Shown here piece after piece: positions 26,805-34,730 of a DNA stretch of 64,000 bases. The notes beneath the pieces were generated by a model. The model saw nothing but the letters and a program-made list of their open reading frames with translations, made no database searches and was not told the origin of the DNA. Location: the NCBI GenBank assembly GCA_050949255.1, contig JBMNFJ010000002.1:1-64000 (forward strand), given 5' to 3'. The first letter of the stretch is position 1. Every line of letters starts with the position of its first letter. The stretch is from UBA3941 sp002385665 (GTDB taxonomy: Bacteria > Bacillota > Clostridia > Caldicoprobacterales > UBA3941). A program made the position numbers and the translations under genes.

Positions 26805-27749
26805 TTATATCCTTCTTCTGTACCTGGCTACCCTCTGATCAATTTCCTCATAGTCTATAATACCCGTCTCCAGGAACTTCATTACGGTATCAAAGGTGGG
26901 GATTGCTGCCCTTCCACCCATTCTGGTACATTTTATTGCAGAGACGGCATTGGAGAAGCGAGCAGTCCGCCTTGCATCCCAGCCCTGGAGTAGACCGGCT
27001 ATAAAGGCTCCATGATATACATCGCCGGCGCCTGTAGTGTCCATTACCTCAACACTGAATCCCTCTTCCATAAAGAATTCATTGCCCTGAACCCCAACGC
27101 AGCCTTTTTCTCCCAGGGTAAAGACCACTATATCGGGGCCCATTTCCTGGATTTTCTTACAATTAGCCTCATAGTTCTCATCCTTGAACAGGGCTTCATA
27201 AAAGAATTCGGAAGCGATGAAAACATCAATCAAGGGTATCATATCCTCAATACCCGGGTAGTAACTATCCGCATCGTATACTACCGTCCTACCCTTCTCC
27301 CTTGCCCAGATAGCGGCTTGTTTTGCCACCGGCGAATCGGTGGCCAGGTGAAGGTAACTGGCAGACTGTATATAATCCTTGTCCAGATCACTGATCTCCA
27401 ATGGTCGATTGGTTCCCGGGTAATAGATAATGCTCCTTCCATGAGTTTCGTCATCGGCCAATACTATGGAGAAGGGGGTCTCCCCATCTTCATCGATAAT
27501 CATCCTGGAAACATCTATTCCGTGATCCTTAAAATCATCCAGGCAGAACTTCCCGTAAGTGCCCCCGTCAACAACGCCTATCATGCCGCACCGGGCTCCC
27601 AGCCTGGCTGCTGCTACCATAGCGGAAGATACCTTTCCTCCACCCTGCCAGCTATAATTCTGTAACCTGGTTCCCCTGTTTGCTTCGGGTATTTTAGGAA
27701 TATTAGCTAAGAGATCAACACAAGGAGTTTCAATTCCTACAACATCCAT
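26805..27749 (-). CDS. PfkB-family carbohydrate kinase (copy 1)
   Basis: 315 residues from the ATG at 27749 (AAGGTGG 8 bases upstream). The start chosen matches its paralogue. Motifs include QGGGKVSSAMVAAARLG and the catalytic DTTGAGDVYHGAF near the C-terminus, which carries the GAGD base; the preceding VVFTLGEKGCVGV is the ATP-site strand. It resembles ribokinase-type kinases and is a clear paralogue of the kinase at 32338-33300. It is likely to phosphorylate a sugar or sugar acid handled by the neighbouring isomerase and oxidoreductase. The substrate is unknown. Confidence 0.86.
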   Translation of the reverse strand: MDVVGIETPCVDLLANIPKIPEANRGTRLQNYSWQGGGKVSSAMVAAARLGARCGMIGVVDGGTYGKFCLDDFKDHGIDVSRMIIDEDGETPFSIVLADDETHGRSIIYYPGTNRPLEISDLDKDYIQSASYLHLATDSPVAKQAAIWAREKGRTVVYDADSYYPGIEDMIPLIDVFIASEFFYEALFKDENYEANCKKIQEMGPDIVVFTLGEKGCVGVQGNEFFMEEGFSVEVMDTTGAGDVYHGAFIAGLLQGWDARRTARFSNAVSAIKCTRMGGRAAIPTFDTVMKFLETGIIDYEEIDQRVARYRRRI

Positions 27750-27794
27750 CCACATTTCCACCTTTCACTGTAAACGATAAAACAGCCCTTCAAT

Positions 27795-27842
27795 AATCAA
27801 CCAAGCCCATATCTTAAAAGATAATTACAGGCTTGGTTGATT
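27795..27842. repeat. Small palindrome, third family, copy 1
   Basis: A perfect 13-bp stem AATCAACCAAGCC and GGCTTGGTTGATT around 22 bases, in the 132-base gap between the isomerase and kinase genes. A relative is at 46879-46924. Confidence 0.7.
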
Positions 27843-27881
27843 AAAACCGGGCTTTCTATTTACACTTGTATTTAAGTACCC

Positions 27882-28670
27882 TTAAACTCCGAATTTCACC
27901 ATATTGTCAAAGCTTATTTTCAGGCTATCAAAGGGATCGCCTGGGCATACATCCTGTTCTACGATAGCAAATTCTACGCCAATATCCTTACATGCCTTGA
28001 CAACTTTGGGCCAATCGATATTTCCTTCGCCTACCTCTGCGAAGTTCTTGCATACATCTTCGATCTTCACTGCGCCGCCGACTATGGCATAATCCTTAAA
28101 GTGGACAATTTTCATACGGCCTTCAACCTTATAGATCCAGTCCACTACGTTAACACCGCCGGCTGTCAGCCAATGGGTATCCAGTGTAAAGTGCAGTCCA
28201 TCGGGATCTGTCTCGTTGAGGATAATGTCCATACCCTTTAAACCGCCGCCTAAGGAGAAAAATTCCAAGGCATGATTATGATACAGGAGCTTTAGATTTT
28301 CTTTCTTAAGCTGGGCTGCGATCTTATTGATGCCTTCGGCGTATTGTCTGTAGCCGCTCTCGCTTTCACGCAGTTCCCTGGGCAGGGTTCCGATGCCGAT
28401 ATATTCAACCCCAAAGAACTTGGCCTGTTCGATGGCCTTTTCAATGGCTGCAGGATCTTCAAGCATCCTTTCATAATCGCCACCGGATGAACAGGTTTCC
28501 AGGCCTATCTCATCTAACAAAGCCTTGAACTCTTCATTGGTCATGAAGGGGGGTGTCCAGGTCTGAACGGAATCATAGCCTATCTCCTTGATCTTGCGAA
28601 GAGATGATTCAACCTCTTCACGGCTGCCCATATAATCTCTGACTGTAAAAGTTTGTACTCCTCTTTTCAT
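27882..28670 (-). CDS. Sugar phosphate isomerase/epimerase (xylose isomerase-like TIM barrel), copy 1
   Basis: 262 residues from the ATG at 28670, with GGTGGAGGG 7 bases upstream. The TIM-barrel pattern includes LKLLYHNHALEFF, HFTLDTHWLTAGG, MKIVHFKDYA and a terminal EFAIVEQD, which supply the His/Asp/Glu metal ligands of the family. It is paired with a PfkB kinase and a Gfo/Idh oxidoreductase and has a paralogue in the same cluster (31263-32108). Members isomerise or epimerise ketoses, keto-inositols and other sugars. The substrate is not readable. Confidence 0.86.
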   Translation of the reverse strand: MKRGVQTFTVRDYMGSREEVESSLRKIKEIGYDSVQTWTPPFMTNEEFKALLDEIGLETCSSGGDYERMLEDPAAIEKAIEQAKFFGVEYIGIGTLPRELRESESGYRQYAEGINKIAAQLKKENLKLLYHNHALEFFSLGGGLKGMDIILNETDPDGLHFTLDTHWLTAGGVNVVDWIYKVEGRMKIVHFKDYAIVGGAVKIEDVCKNFAEVGEGNIDWPKVVKACKDIGVEFAIVEQDVCPGDPFDSLKISFDNMVKFGV

Positions 28671-28785
28671 AACGTATCCCTCCACCTTTCATCTCAAATA
28701 CATAATAAATAGGATTATCCTATATATAAGACTGGGATATTGTTTCCAATAAGTCCCGCCTTGTCACACGTCGGTCAGTTATTGA

Positions 28786-29940
28786 TTAGTTATCGAGGCA
28801 AGCTTCTGCGTAAGTACCGCTGATATAACCGGAAGGTAGGGGTTCCGGACGTTCACACTTGGATGTCATCTCATATACCTTGCCGGTATTGCAGCTCTCA
28901 ATTATGCCGTGAACTACCTCAAATGCATGGAAGCCTAATTCAGCACTGCAGCGGTGGGGCCTGTTGTTGCGAATAGCCCATGCCATATCAGCTACACCAA
29001 TGCCGCGATAATCCCCATCGCTATATCCATGGGTCAAGGGAATCTCGTATGGTGGGAAATCATTCCAGGAACCGTTGTCACGCTTCAGATAGATGGGCCC
29101 GCCAAAGGTGTTGGGGTCACCGCATATCAGGATGCCTTCGGTTCCATATATCTCAATCTTTGGAACCTCTCCAAAGGCTTCAGATATGGTGGTCAGTGTT
29201 CCATAACAACCCTGTTCAAACTCAAGAGCTCCTACCAGCATATTGGTTGTATCGTAGTCAAAGCTTTCCTTATACTTGGGATGTCTTGGGTTTTCATATA
29301 CATAGGTATCCTTGCGGGTCTTTGCAAAACCGGTGACCCTTCTTATACCTCCCAGCAGGAATATGAGAGCGTGGAGATAATATCCACCCATATCAAAAGG
29401 TATTCCGCCACCGGGGGACATAATAAAGGGCAGGCGGTCGGTTTCAACTTCCCCTCTCATATGGTATCCGCGAATAACCTTGGCCCTGGCTGTTAGGGGT
29501 TCACCTATAAAGCCCGCATCAATGAGCTTTCTTGCTGTCTGCAGACCCCCGCCCAGGAAGGTGTCAGGTGCCATACCTATCCTTAGGCCTTTTTCTTTGG
29601 CTATGGAGAGCAATTCCCTGCCCTCGTCCAAGGTAACTGCCATCATCTTTTCGCTATGAACGTGTTTCCCGGCCAAAAGAGCTGCCTTGGAAACCTCGTA
29701 ATGGGAGAGTGGATATGTGGTATTAACCACTATCTCTATTTCCGGATTGTTGAATATCTCTTCATTGGTGAGCTGTTCTATACTAAATTCTTCAGCACGA
29801 TTTTTACTGCGCTCCGGAATAATATCGGAACAACCAACAACATCTAAAATAGAAAAATTGTTGATCATGCTGCTAAGATATGATTTACTGATGGCCCCAG
29901 AACCTACAAGGCCAACTTTAACTGGTGCTACTCTTGCCAT
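28786..29940 (-). CDS. Gfo/Idh/MocA-family NAD(P)-dependent oxidoreductase
   Basis: 384 residues from the ATG at 29940 (AAGGAG 11 bases upstream; a GTG at 29952 overlaps the site). The Rossmann motif is VGLVGSGAISKSYL at about 8-21, followed by the EKMMAVTLDEG segment with the catalytic-region lysine (EK) and a C-terminal mixed-sheet domain. It oxidises or reduces sugars, inositols or glycosides. It lies between a type I phosphomannose isomerase gene and an isomerase gene, so it probably acts on the same sugar. Confidence 0.87.
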   Translation of the reverse strand: MARVAPVKVGLVGSGAISKSYLSSMINNFSILDVVGCSDIIPERSKNRAEEFSIEQLTNEEIFNNPEIEIVVNTTYPLSHYEVSKAALLAGKHVHSEKMMAVTLDEGRELLSIAKEKGLRIGMAPDTFLGGGLQTARKLIDAGFIGEPLTARAKVIRGYHMRGEVETDRLPFIMSPGGGIPFDMGGYYLHALIFLLGGIRRVTGFAKTRKDTYVYENPRHPKYKESFDYDTTNMLVGALEFEQGCYGTLTTISEAFGEVPKIEIYGTEGILICGDPNTFGGPIYLKRDNGSWNDFPPYEIPLTHGYSDGDYRGIGVADMAWAIRNNRPHRCSAELGFHAFEVVHGIIESCNTGKVYEMTSKCERPEPLPSGYISGTYAEACLDN

Positions 29941-30030
29941 AATGATGTCCACTCCTTATGTATAATTTATATATTATATGTTTTACCATATAAAGCTTTT
30001 TTAGTCTGAACCTGGCAGATAGTTAACGCC

Positions 30031-31113
30031 TTAAATGACCTCCGGTGGAAAAGCCTGTACCACCTTCAGGGTGGTATTGTTCCTGCTTCTCAATACCGGA
30101 TCTTTTATGCCGGCCGGCAAAAATATCTCACTGCCCTTTTTGATTTCCATAGTTCCTCCACTATAGGCAATTTCGCCTTCTCCTTCGAGGACTATGGCAA
30201 CGGAAAAGGTTCCCGTCCTTCTCATTGGAAACTCGCCGGTAACCTCGGCTTCCGTTATTCCGAAATATGGGGTATTCTCCCGGCCAAGCAGGACTTTCTC
30301 AAATCCTCCCTGACAGCTTCTATCAATAGTTGGTGGGATCCTGTACTTGTTCAGGTTTTCTTCATAGCTGCTGCCATCATATATATAGCAGCCCAGGAGC
30401 CGATTCTTATATGCCAACTCTTCCTCCTCAGTGGGGAACTCTCTCTTTCTGACACCCACAGTAATATCTGAGGATTCCTGCACTTCCACAAGGAAGCATC
30501 CGGGACCAACTGCATGAGGAACCCCTGCATCTACCAGATACATATCCCCTACCGATACGGGTATCTTATGACAACATTCTTCCATGGCTCTGATATCCTG
30601 TTTCTCGTACAGCTCCTCAAATATTTCCCTGGTAATCCCCTCCTTAAATCCAAGGAGAACATAGGGCTTTTCCTCCTGGTCTTCCCTGAGTCCAATTATG
30701 TACCAGCTTTCGGTCTTACCGAAATCGGAGCCAAAATGAGCTTTGGCATACTCCCTGGTGGGGTGAGTCTGTAAGCCCAGCTGATTCTTGGCATCCAACA
30801 ATTTCACCAGAATACAGAGTTCCGAACCGAATTTTTCGTAATGCTTTTCTCCCAGTAACTCTCTGGGGTATTTGTCTATCAGTTCCGTGAGCAAGGTAAC
30901 CTCCCCGGATGGCAAAACTACCTCTGACAGACCTGTGTTCTTATCCTCATGGGGCCCAAGCGCCCGCGTTGTAGAGCCTACCCATGCCTCGGGCCTTCCG
31001 TCATCATTGCACTCTTCCAATCCCCGGAACCTGTCGATCTCTCTGCCGCCTGGATACCTTGGTACCTTGTTGGGCACCAGTTCCAAGGGCATTTCCCAAA
31101 TCTTCCCGCTCAT
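30031..31113 (-). CDS. manA: Type I mannose-6-phosphate isomerase
   Basis: 360 residues from the ATG at 31113 (GGGAGG 7 bases upstream). The cupin motifs with Zn ligands include LQTHPTREYA and DAGVPHAVGPG, and a C-terminal cupin (GTFSVAIVLEGEGEI). It interconverts mannose-6-phosphate and fructose-6-phosphate. It ends at an unclear terminator and precedes the Gfo/Idh gene by 90 bases. This suggests mannose or a mannose-derived sugar enters the cluster, although type I enzymes in such contexts can have broader roles. Confidence 0.92.
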   Translation of the reverse strand: MSGKIWEMPLELVPNKVPRYPGGREIDRFRGLEECNDDGRPEAWVGSTTRALGPHEDKNTGLSEVVLPSGEVTLLTELIDKYPRELLGEKHYEKFGSELCILVKLLDAKNQLGLQTHPTREYAKAHFGSDFGKTESWYIIGLREDQEEKPYVLLGFKEGITREIFEELYEKQDIRAMEECCHKIPVSVGDMYLVDAGVPHAVGPGCFLVEVQESSDITVGVRKREFPTEEEELAYKNRLLGCYIYDGSSYEENLNKYRIPPTIDRSCQGGFEKVLLGRENTPYFGITEAEVTGEFPMRRTGTFSVAIVLEGEGEIAYSGGTMEIKKGSEIFLPAGIKDPVLRSRNNTTLKVVQAFPPEVI

Positions 31114-31262
31114 GACTACCCCTCCCAATAGAATGCTAAAAAGCTTATACCGATAATTTCTCCTTTAATCTTATGACCACATTATTCCCACGCCACATTA
31201 TATCAGAACATCTATCTGGTAGCAATCCCCTCTGCTTATGGGAAAACGATCAATACGGAGGA

Positions 31263-32108
31263 CTACTCTACGTAACCCGTCTCCTTCATGTTAAAGTAGG
31301 AGCACAGCAATGAATCCTCCATGCTTAGGTTGCGCATCCTGTCCTGTTCTACAATTGCATACTCTAAACCTATATCTATAGCCTTTTTGAGTATGCCCTT
31401 CAGATCCAGTTTACCGGTCCCTACTGTTGTAAAACCAAAATCGGTTTCCTTGTCACTGTTTAGGAGATAGCGGGGTTGAATCATATCCGTAAAGTCCTTT
31501 ATATGGATTAAATGGATTCGATCCTTTGCCTTTTCCATATATTCTACCGGATCGACGCCACCTACATAGACCCAGCCCACATCCAATTTCAGCTTAAAGC
31601 GTGGATCGATTTGGGTCAGGAAATAATCCATTACGGATACTCCCTTGTATTCTACGGTAAATTCCTGATAGTGATTATGGTATACGCAGGTAATCCCTTC
31701 TTCACCAAAAAGTCTTACCAGCTTGTCCATGACCTCAATATCCCTCATCATGGAATCATAATCTCCGTTGTTTCCATAGCCTGCATTAAAGCTGCTAATG
31801 ACGGAAGAGTTACCAATGGTTACATTGTCAACATCGTAATAAGCACATTCCTCTGCGATGCGTTTAATATCATCGGGCTTATTTACCAGGTCATGCATAT
31901 TTGGAGCCCAGCTGCTCAGGCATTTAAGGCCCAGATCTTTGAAGCGCTTATAATTCTCTTCCTTGTCCCCGGGGAACCAGGTAAGAACGCTGTCCCAGCC
32001 CTTATAACCCATTTTTGCATACTTCTCAAAGTATACAAATGGATCTCCGCCATCGCGAATATACCCATAGTCCATGAATCCAATCCATGCTGCTTTTAAT
32101 TTTTTCAT
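31263..32108 (-). CDS. Sugar phosphate isomerase/epimerase (TIM barrel), copy 2
   Basis: 281 residues from the ATG at 32108, which has AAGGAGG 8 bases upstream; the sequence upstream of that ATG is repeat copy G, so an apparent longer frame is not coding. TIM-barrel motifs are the same as in copy 1: GITCVYHNHYQEF, FKLKLDVGWVYVGG, IHLIHIKDF and EYAIVEQDR. It lies between the second PfkB gene and manA. Function as for copy 1, substrate unknown. Confidence 0.86.
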   Translation of the reverse strand: MKKLKAAWIGFMDYGYIRDGGDPFVYFEKYAKMGYKGWDSVLTWFPGDKEENYKRFKDLGLKCLSSWAPNMHDLVNKPDDIKRIAEECAYYDVDNVTIGNSSVISSFNAGYGNNGDYDSMMRDIEVMDKLVRLFGEEGITCVYHNHYQEFTVEYKGVSVMDYFLTQIDPRFKLKLDVGWVYVGGVDPVEYMEKAKDRIHLIHIKDFTDMIQPRYLLNSDKETDFGFTTVGTGKLDLKGILKKAIDIGLEYAIVEQDRMRNLSMEDSLLCSYFNMKETGYVE

Positions 32109-32126
32109 GTGTGGCCTCCTTAATTT

Positions 32127-32191
32127 AACGCCTTGTGCCGGTACATTAGCCATTACCCTTGTTTTGCAGCAGACTAATGAGTAGCACAAGT
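32127..32191. repeat. Dispersed inverted-repeat element, copy G (minimal)
   Basis: TTAACGCCTTGTGCC on the left and GAGTAGCACAAG on the right, 59 bp between tips. The arms pair as CTTGTGC/GCACAAG and CATTAG/CTAATG. It lies between the kinase copy 2 gene and isomerase copy 2 in a minus operon. Confidence 0.78.
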
Positions 32192-32337
32192 AGTTAGTAT
32201 ATTCATTCTGATTAACCATCAGTAAATTTGATGATATATCAGCTAAATGTATACTAAGTTCCACTCCTTGGGTTAACGATGCTTTATATGTAGTTTTTCT
32301 TAGTAACTGTGTTTTGCCATATCCGTTTTATCCCGGC

Positions 32338-33300
32338 TCAGATATCGAAAAGGCTCCACCTTCTGTAATGCTCTACCCTCTCTTTGATTTCCCTGTCATC
32401 GATTTCACCGGTTTCCATAAACTTAAGGGTGGTTTCATAGGAGGGTATTCCTGCCCTTCCACCTATGGCCCCTATTTTTATTGCGGAAACAGCGTTGGAA
32501 AACTGGGCAATATACGGTATATCCCAGCCCTTGGTCAGGCCGAATAGGAAGGCGCCATGGTAAACGTCACCGGCTCCTACGGTATCCACAACGGGTGTCC
32601 TATAACCCTCTGCCATGAAAAATCCACCTTCCCGGGACATGCCAACGCAGCCTTTTTCACCCAGTGTAAATACAACCACTTCCGGGCCCATTTCCAGGAC
32701 CTTTAAACAGTTTTCTTCGTAGGTACCCCGACCCTCAAAAGCCTTGTTGTAGTAGAATTCCGATGCAATAAACACATCGATTTGGGGTATAAAGGACTCC
32801 AATTCCTCGGTATAGCCGGATGCATCATAAACCACCTTTTTCCCGGCTTCCCTCATCCAGGCAGCTGCCAGCCTGGAAGCCTCATCATAACTAGCTAAAT
32901 GCAAAAAGTTTGCTCTTTCTATGTAATCCCTGTTTAAATCCTCAGGCTTGATTCTGCGAGCAGTTCCAGGTTTGTATAGGATGCTTCTGCCATGGGTCTT
33001 CAGATCTGAAAGGACGATAGCAAAATCTGAAATACCTTCTTCGTCTATAACGCTATGGGATATATCCACCCCGTTATAGATAAAGTCCTTTCGTATCAGG
33101 GCTCCATTCCTGCAACCTCCTGAAACCCCTATGAACCCAACCTTTGCACCCAATCTTGAGGCCGCTACCATCGCGGTTGGTACAACTCCACCGCCCTGGG
33201 TACTGCTATCTAACACCCTTGAACCATGGTTTGGCTTCGGTAGCTCTTCTATAACGGAAATCATATCAATACAAGGTCTGCCAATTCCAACAATGTCCAT
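32338..33300 (-). CDS. PfkB-family carbohydrate kinase (copy 2)
   Basis: 320 residues from the ATG at 33300 (AGGTGAG upstream). Motifs include TQGGGVVPTAMVAASRLG, VVFTLGEKGCVGM and the catalytic DTVGAGDVYHGAF. By eye about half its residues match the kinase at 26805-27749 over the full length, so it is a recent-to-moderate duplicate. It follows the metal exporter gene by 60 bases; a separate promoter is possible but not seen. Substrate unknown. Confidence 0.86.
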   Translation of the reverse strand: MDIVGIGRPCIDMISVIEELPKPNHGSRVLDSSTQGGGVVPTAMVAASRLGAKVGFIGVSGGCRNGALIRKDFIYNGVDISHSVIDEEGISDFAIVLSDLKTHGRSILYKPGTARRIKPEDLNRDYIERANFLHLASYDEASRLAAAWMREAGKKVVYDASGYTEELESFIPQIDVFIASEFYYNKAFEGRGTYEENCLKVLEMGPEVVVFTLGEKGCVGMSREGGFFMAEGYRTPVVDTVGAGDVYHGAFLFGLTKGWDIPYIAQFSNAVSAIKIGAIGGRAGIPSYETTLKFMETGEIDDREIKERVEHYRRWSLFDI

Positions 33301-33360
33301 GCTCTCACCTGCCGTAGTTATTTTGTTATTATTAAAATATGGCATTATAATGCCTGTCCA

Positions 33361-34596
33361 TTAAAAGGCCAACTGAATGTAATATGCCAGGATACCCACT
33401 ATCAAGGCCGGGATGGTATTGAATACTGTGGTCCAAAACGCGGATTTTGGTTCCAATGCGATAAGGGGGAACAGGGCGTCTCCATCCTGTGAAATGGAGT
33501 TGGCTAAAAGCGCCGCAAAGGGGAACATACCCTTAAGATATAGGGATACAAATATGATCTGGGGACCGCAGCCCGGAATCAATCCTACCGCCACCCCTAT
33601 TAAAACCGACATGAGTCCCGTGGATACCAGGGCTGCCTCAATTATCTGTTCTCCGCCTATGGCGTAAACCCCCAGCTCGTAGACCAGATAGGCTACAAAA
33701 ACCCAGGTCCCCACAAAGGCTGTTTCCTCAGCATTGTGTATAAAGGTTTCCTTTAAGGAAAATAGCTTATGCTCAACCTCTTCATGGCTGGTAGCCTGAA
33801 TAAGCTTTTTGGAAAATATCATATATACTACCGTAACAACAGTTCCTAACAATCCAATAATCAGCCCTAAATTAGGCAGTCCGGGCAGGGCATCTATGTC
33901 TACCATCATCAGATCCAGGACGCCCAGGATAAAACCTATCCCCAATATGATCCAGAATACAATATAGGCGCCATGGGTAACCCTATACCCAAGACTGTTG
34001 GTATCCAATGGCTTTTTATGGTGAAGCGCCAAATCCACCTCATCGCCTTCCTCGTGGCCGATATGTCTTAGGGTATTTGATCTGCAGGCATTGGGGTTGT
34101 CGCAATACAACTCGTCCAACATAGCCTCCGCCTGTTTGTGCTCTCTCTCTAAGTCTATTTGGGATAGCTTCTTTGACCTTTTCCGGACCCAATCCCCTAC
34201 TTTATAGTAGTCTATTATATAACCGGAAATGGTACCTACGACAAAGCAGATAGCGCTTATTATTATATAACTCCTGGGTGCCTTGGTCAGGATTACAAAG
34301 GCCGAATCTCCCGTAGTTGCTATCAAGGTAGCCACCACGGTTCCAAAACTGACGGTACCTTTCACGTAGAGGGGCATTACAAATATGGCCCCACCGCATC
34401 CTGGGGTCATCCCGAGAAAGGCACCTATGAGGGGTTGATACTTCTTTGATTTTTCTATCCTATCCACAAAAGCCCCTTGCTGCTTAAAGTTTATGTAACC
34501 AAACAACAACAGGACCGCTCCGACAAAAACCGTTACCTGTATAAAGGATTCGCCGGCGCTTTTAAAGACAATTTGTAATAGATCCTCAAAAAACAT
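33361..34596 (-). CDS. Ten-helix metal permease, putative manganese/heavy-metal exporter (ArsP_2-like)
   Basis: 411 residues. Two halves carry repeated motifs with TPGCGGAIFVMPLYVKG (about 62-78) and LIPGCGPQIIFVSLYLKG (about 335-352), each with the GCG cysteine in a membrane-helix boundary. A soluble, His/Asp-rich central loop (about 160-200) separates the halves. This matches the family called ArsP_2 or putative manganese transporter. It follows FeoB by 134 bases in the iron operon and is near a DtxR/MntR regulator, which supports metal export. The metal is inferred only. Confidence 0.74.
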   Translation of the reverse strand: MFFEDLLQIVFKSAGESFIQVTVFVGAVLLLFGYINFKQQGAFVDRIEKSKKYQPLIGAFLGMTPGCGGAIFVMPLYVKGTVSFGTVVATLIATTGDSAFVILTKAPRSYIIISAICFVVGTISGYIIDYYKVGDWVRKRSKKLSQIDLEREHKQAEAMLDELYCDNPNACRSNTLRHIGHEEGDEVDLALHHKKPLDTNSLGYRVTHGAYIVFWIILGIGFILGVLDLMMVDIDALPGLPNLGLIIGLLGTVVTVVYMIFSKKLIQATSHEEVEHKLFSLKETFIHNAEETAFVGTWVFVAYLVYELGVYAIGGEQIIEAALVSTGLMSVLIGVAVGLIPGCGPQIIFVSLYLKGMFPFAALLANSISQDGDALFPLIALEPKSAFWTTVFNTIPALIVGILAYYIQLAF

Positions 34597-34730
34597 TATT
34601 TATCCCCTCTCCCACTTACCATGATGTTTCCATTATATCAGAAACAATAGTTTAATTAAATAATAAAGTGCTTATATCTCGTATGGCTTTATCTGCATAA
34701 TTCCCATCAGGCGAGTTTGGATTGTGTTGC

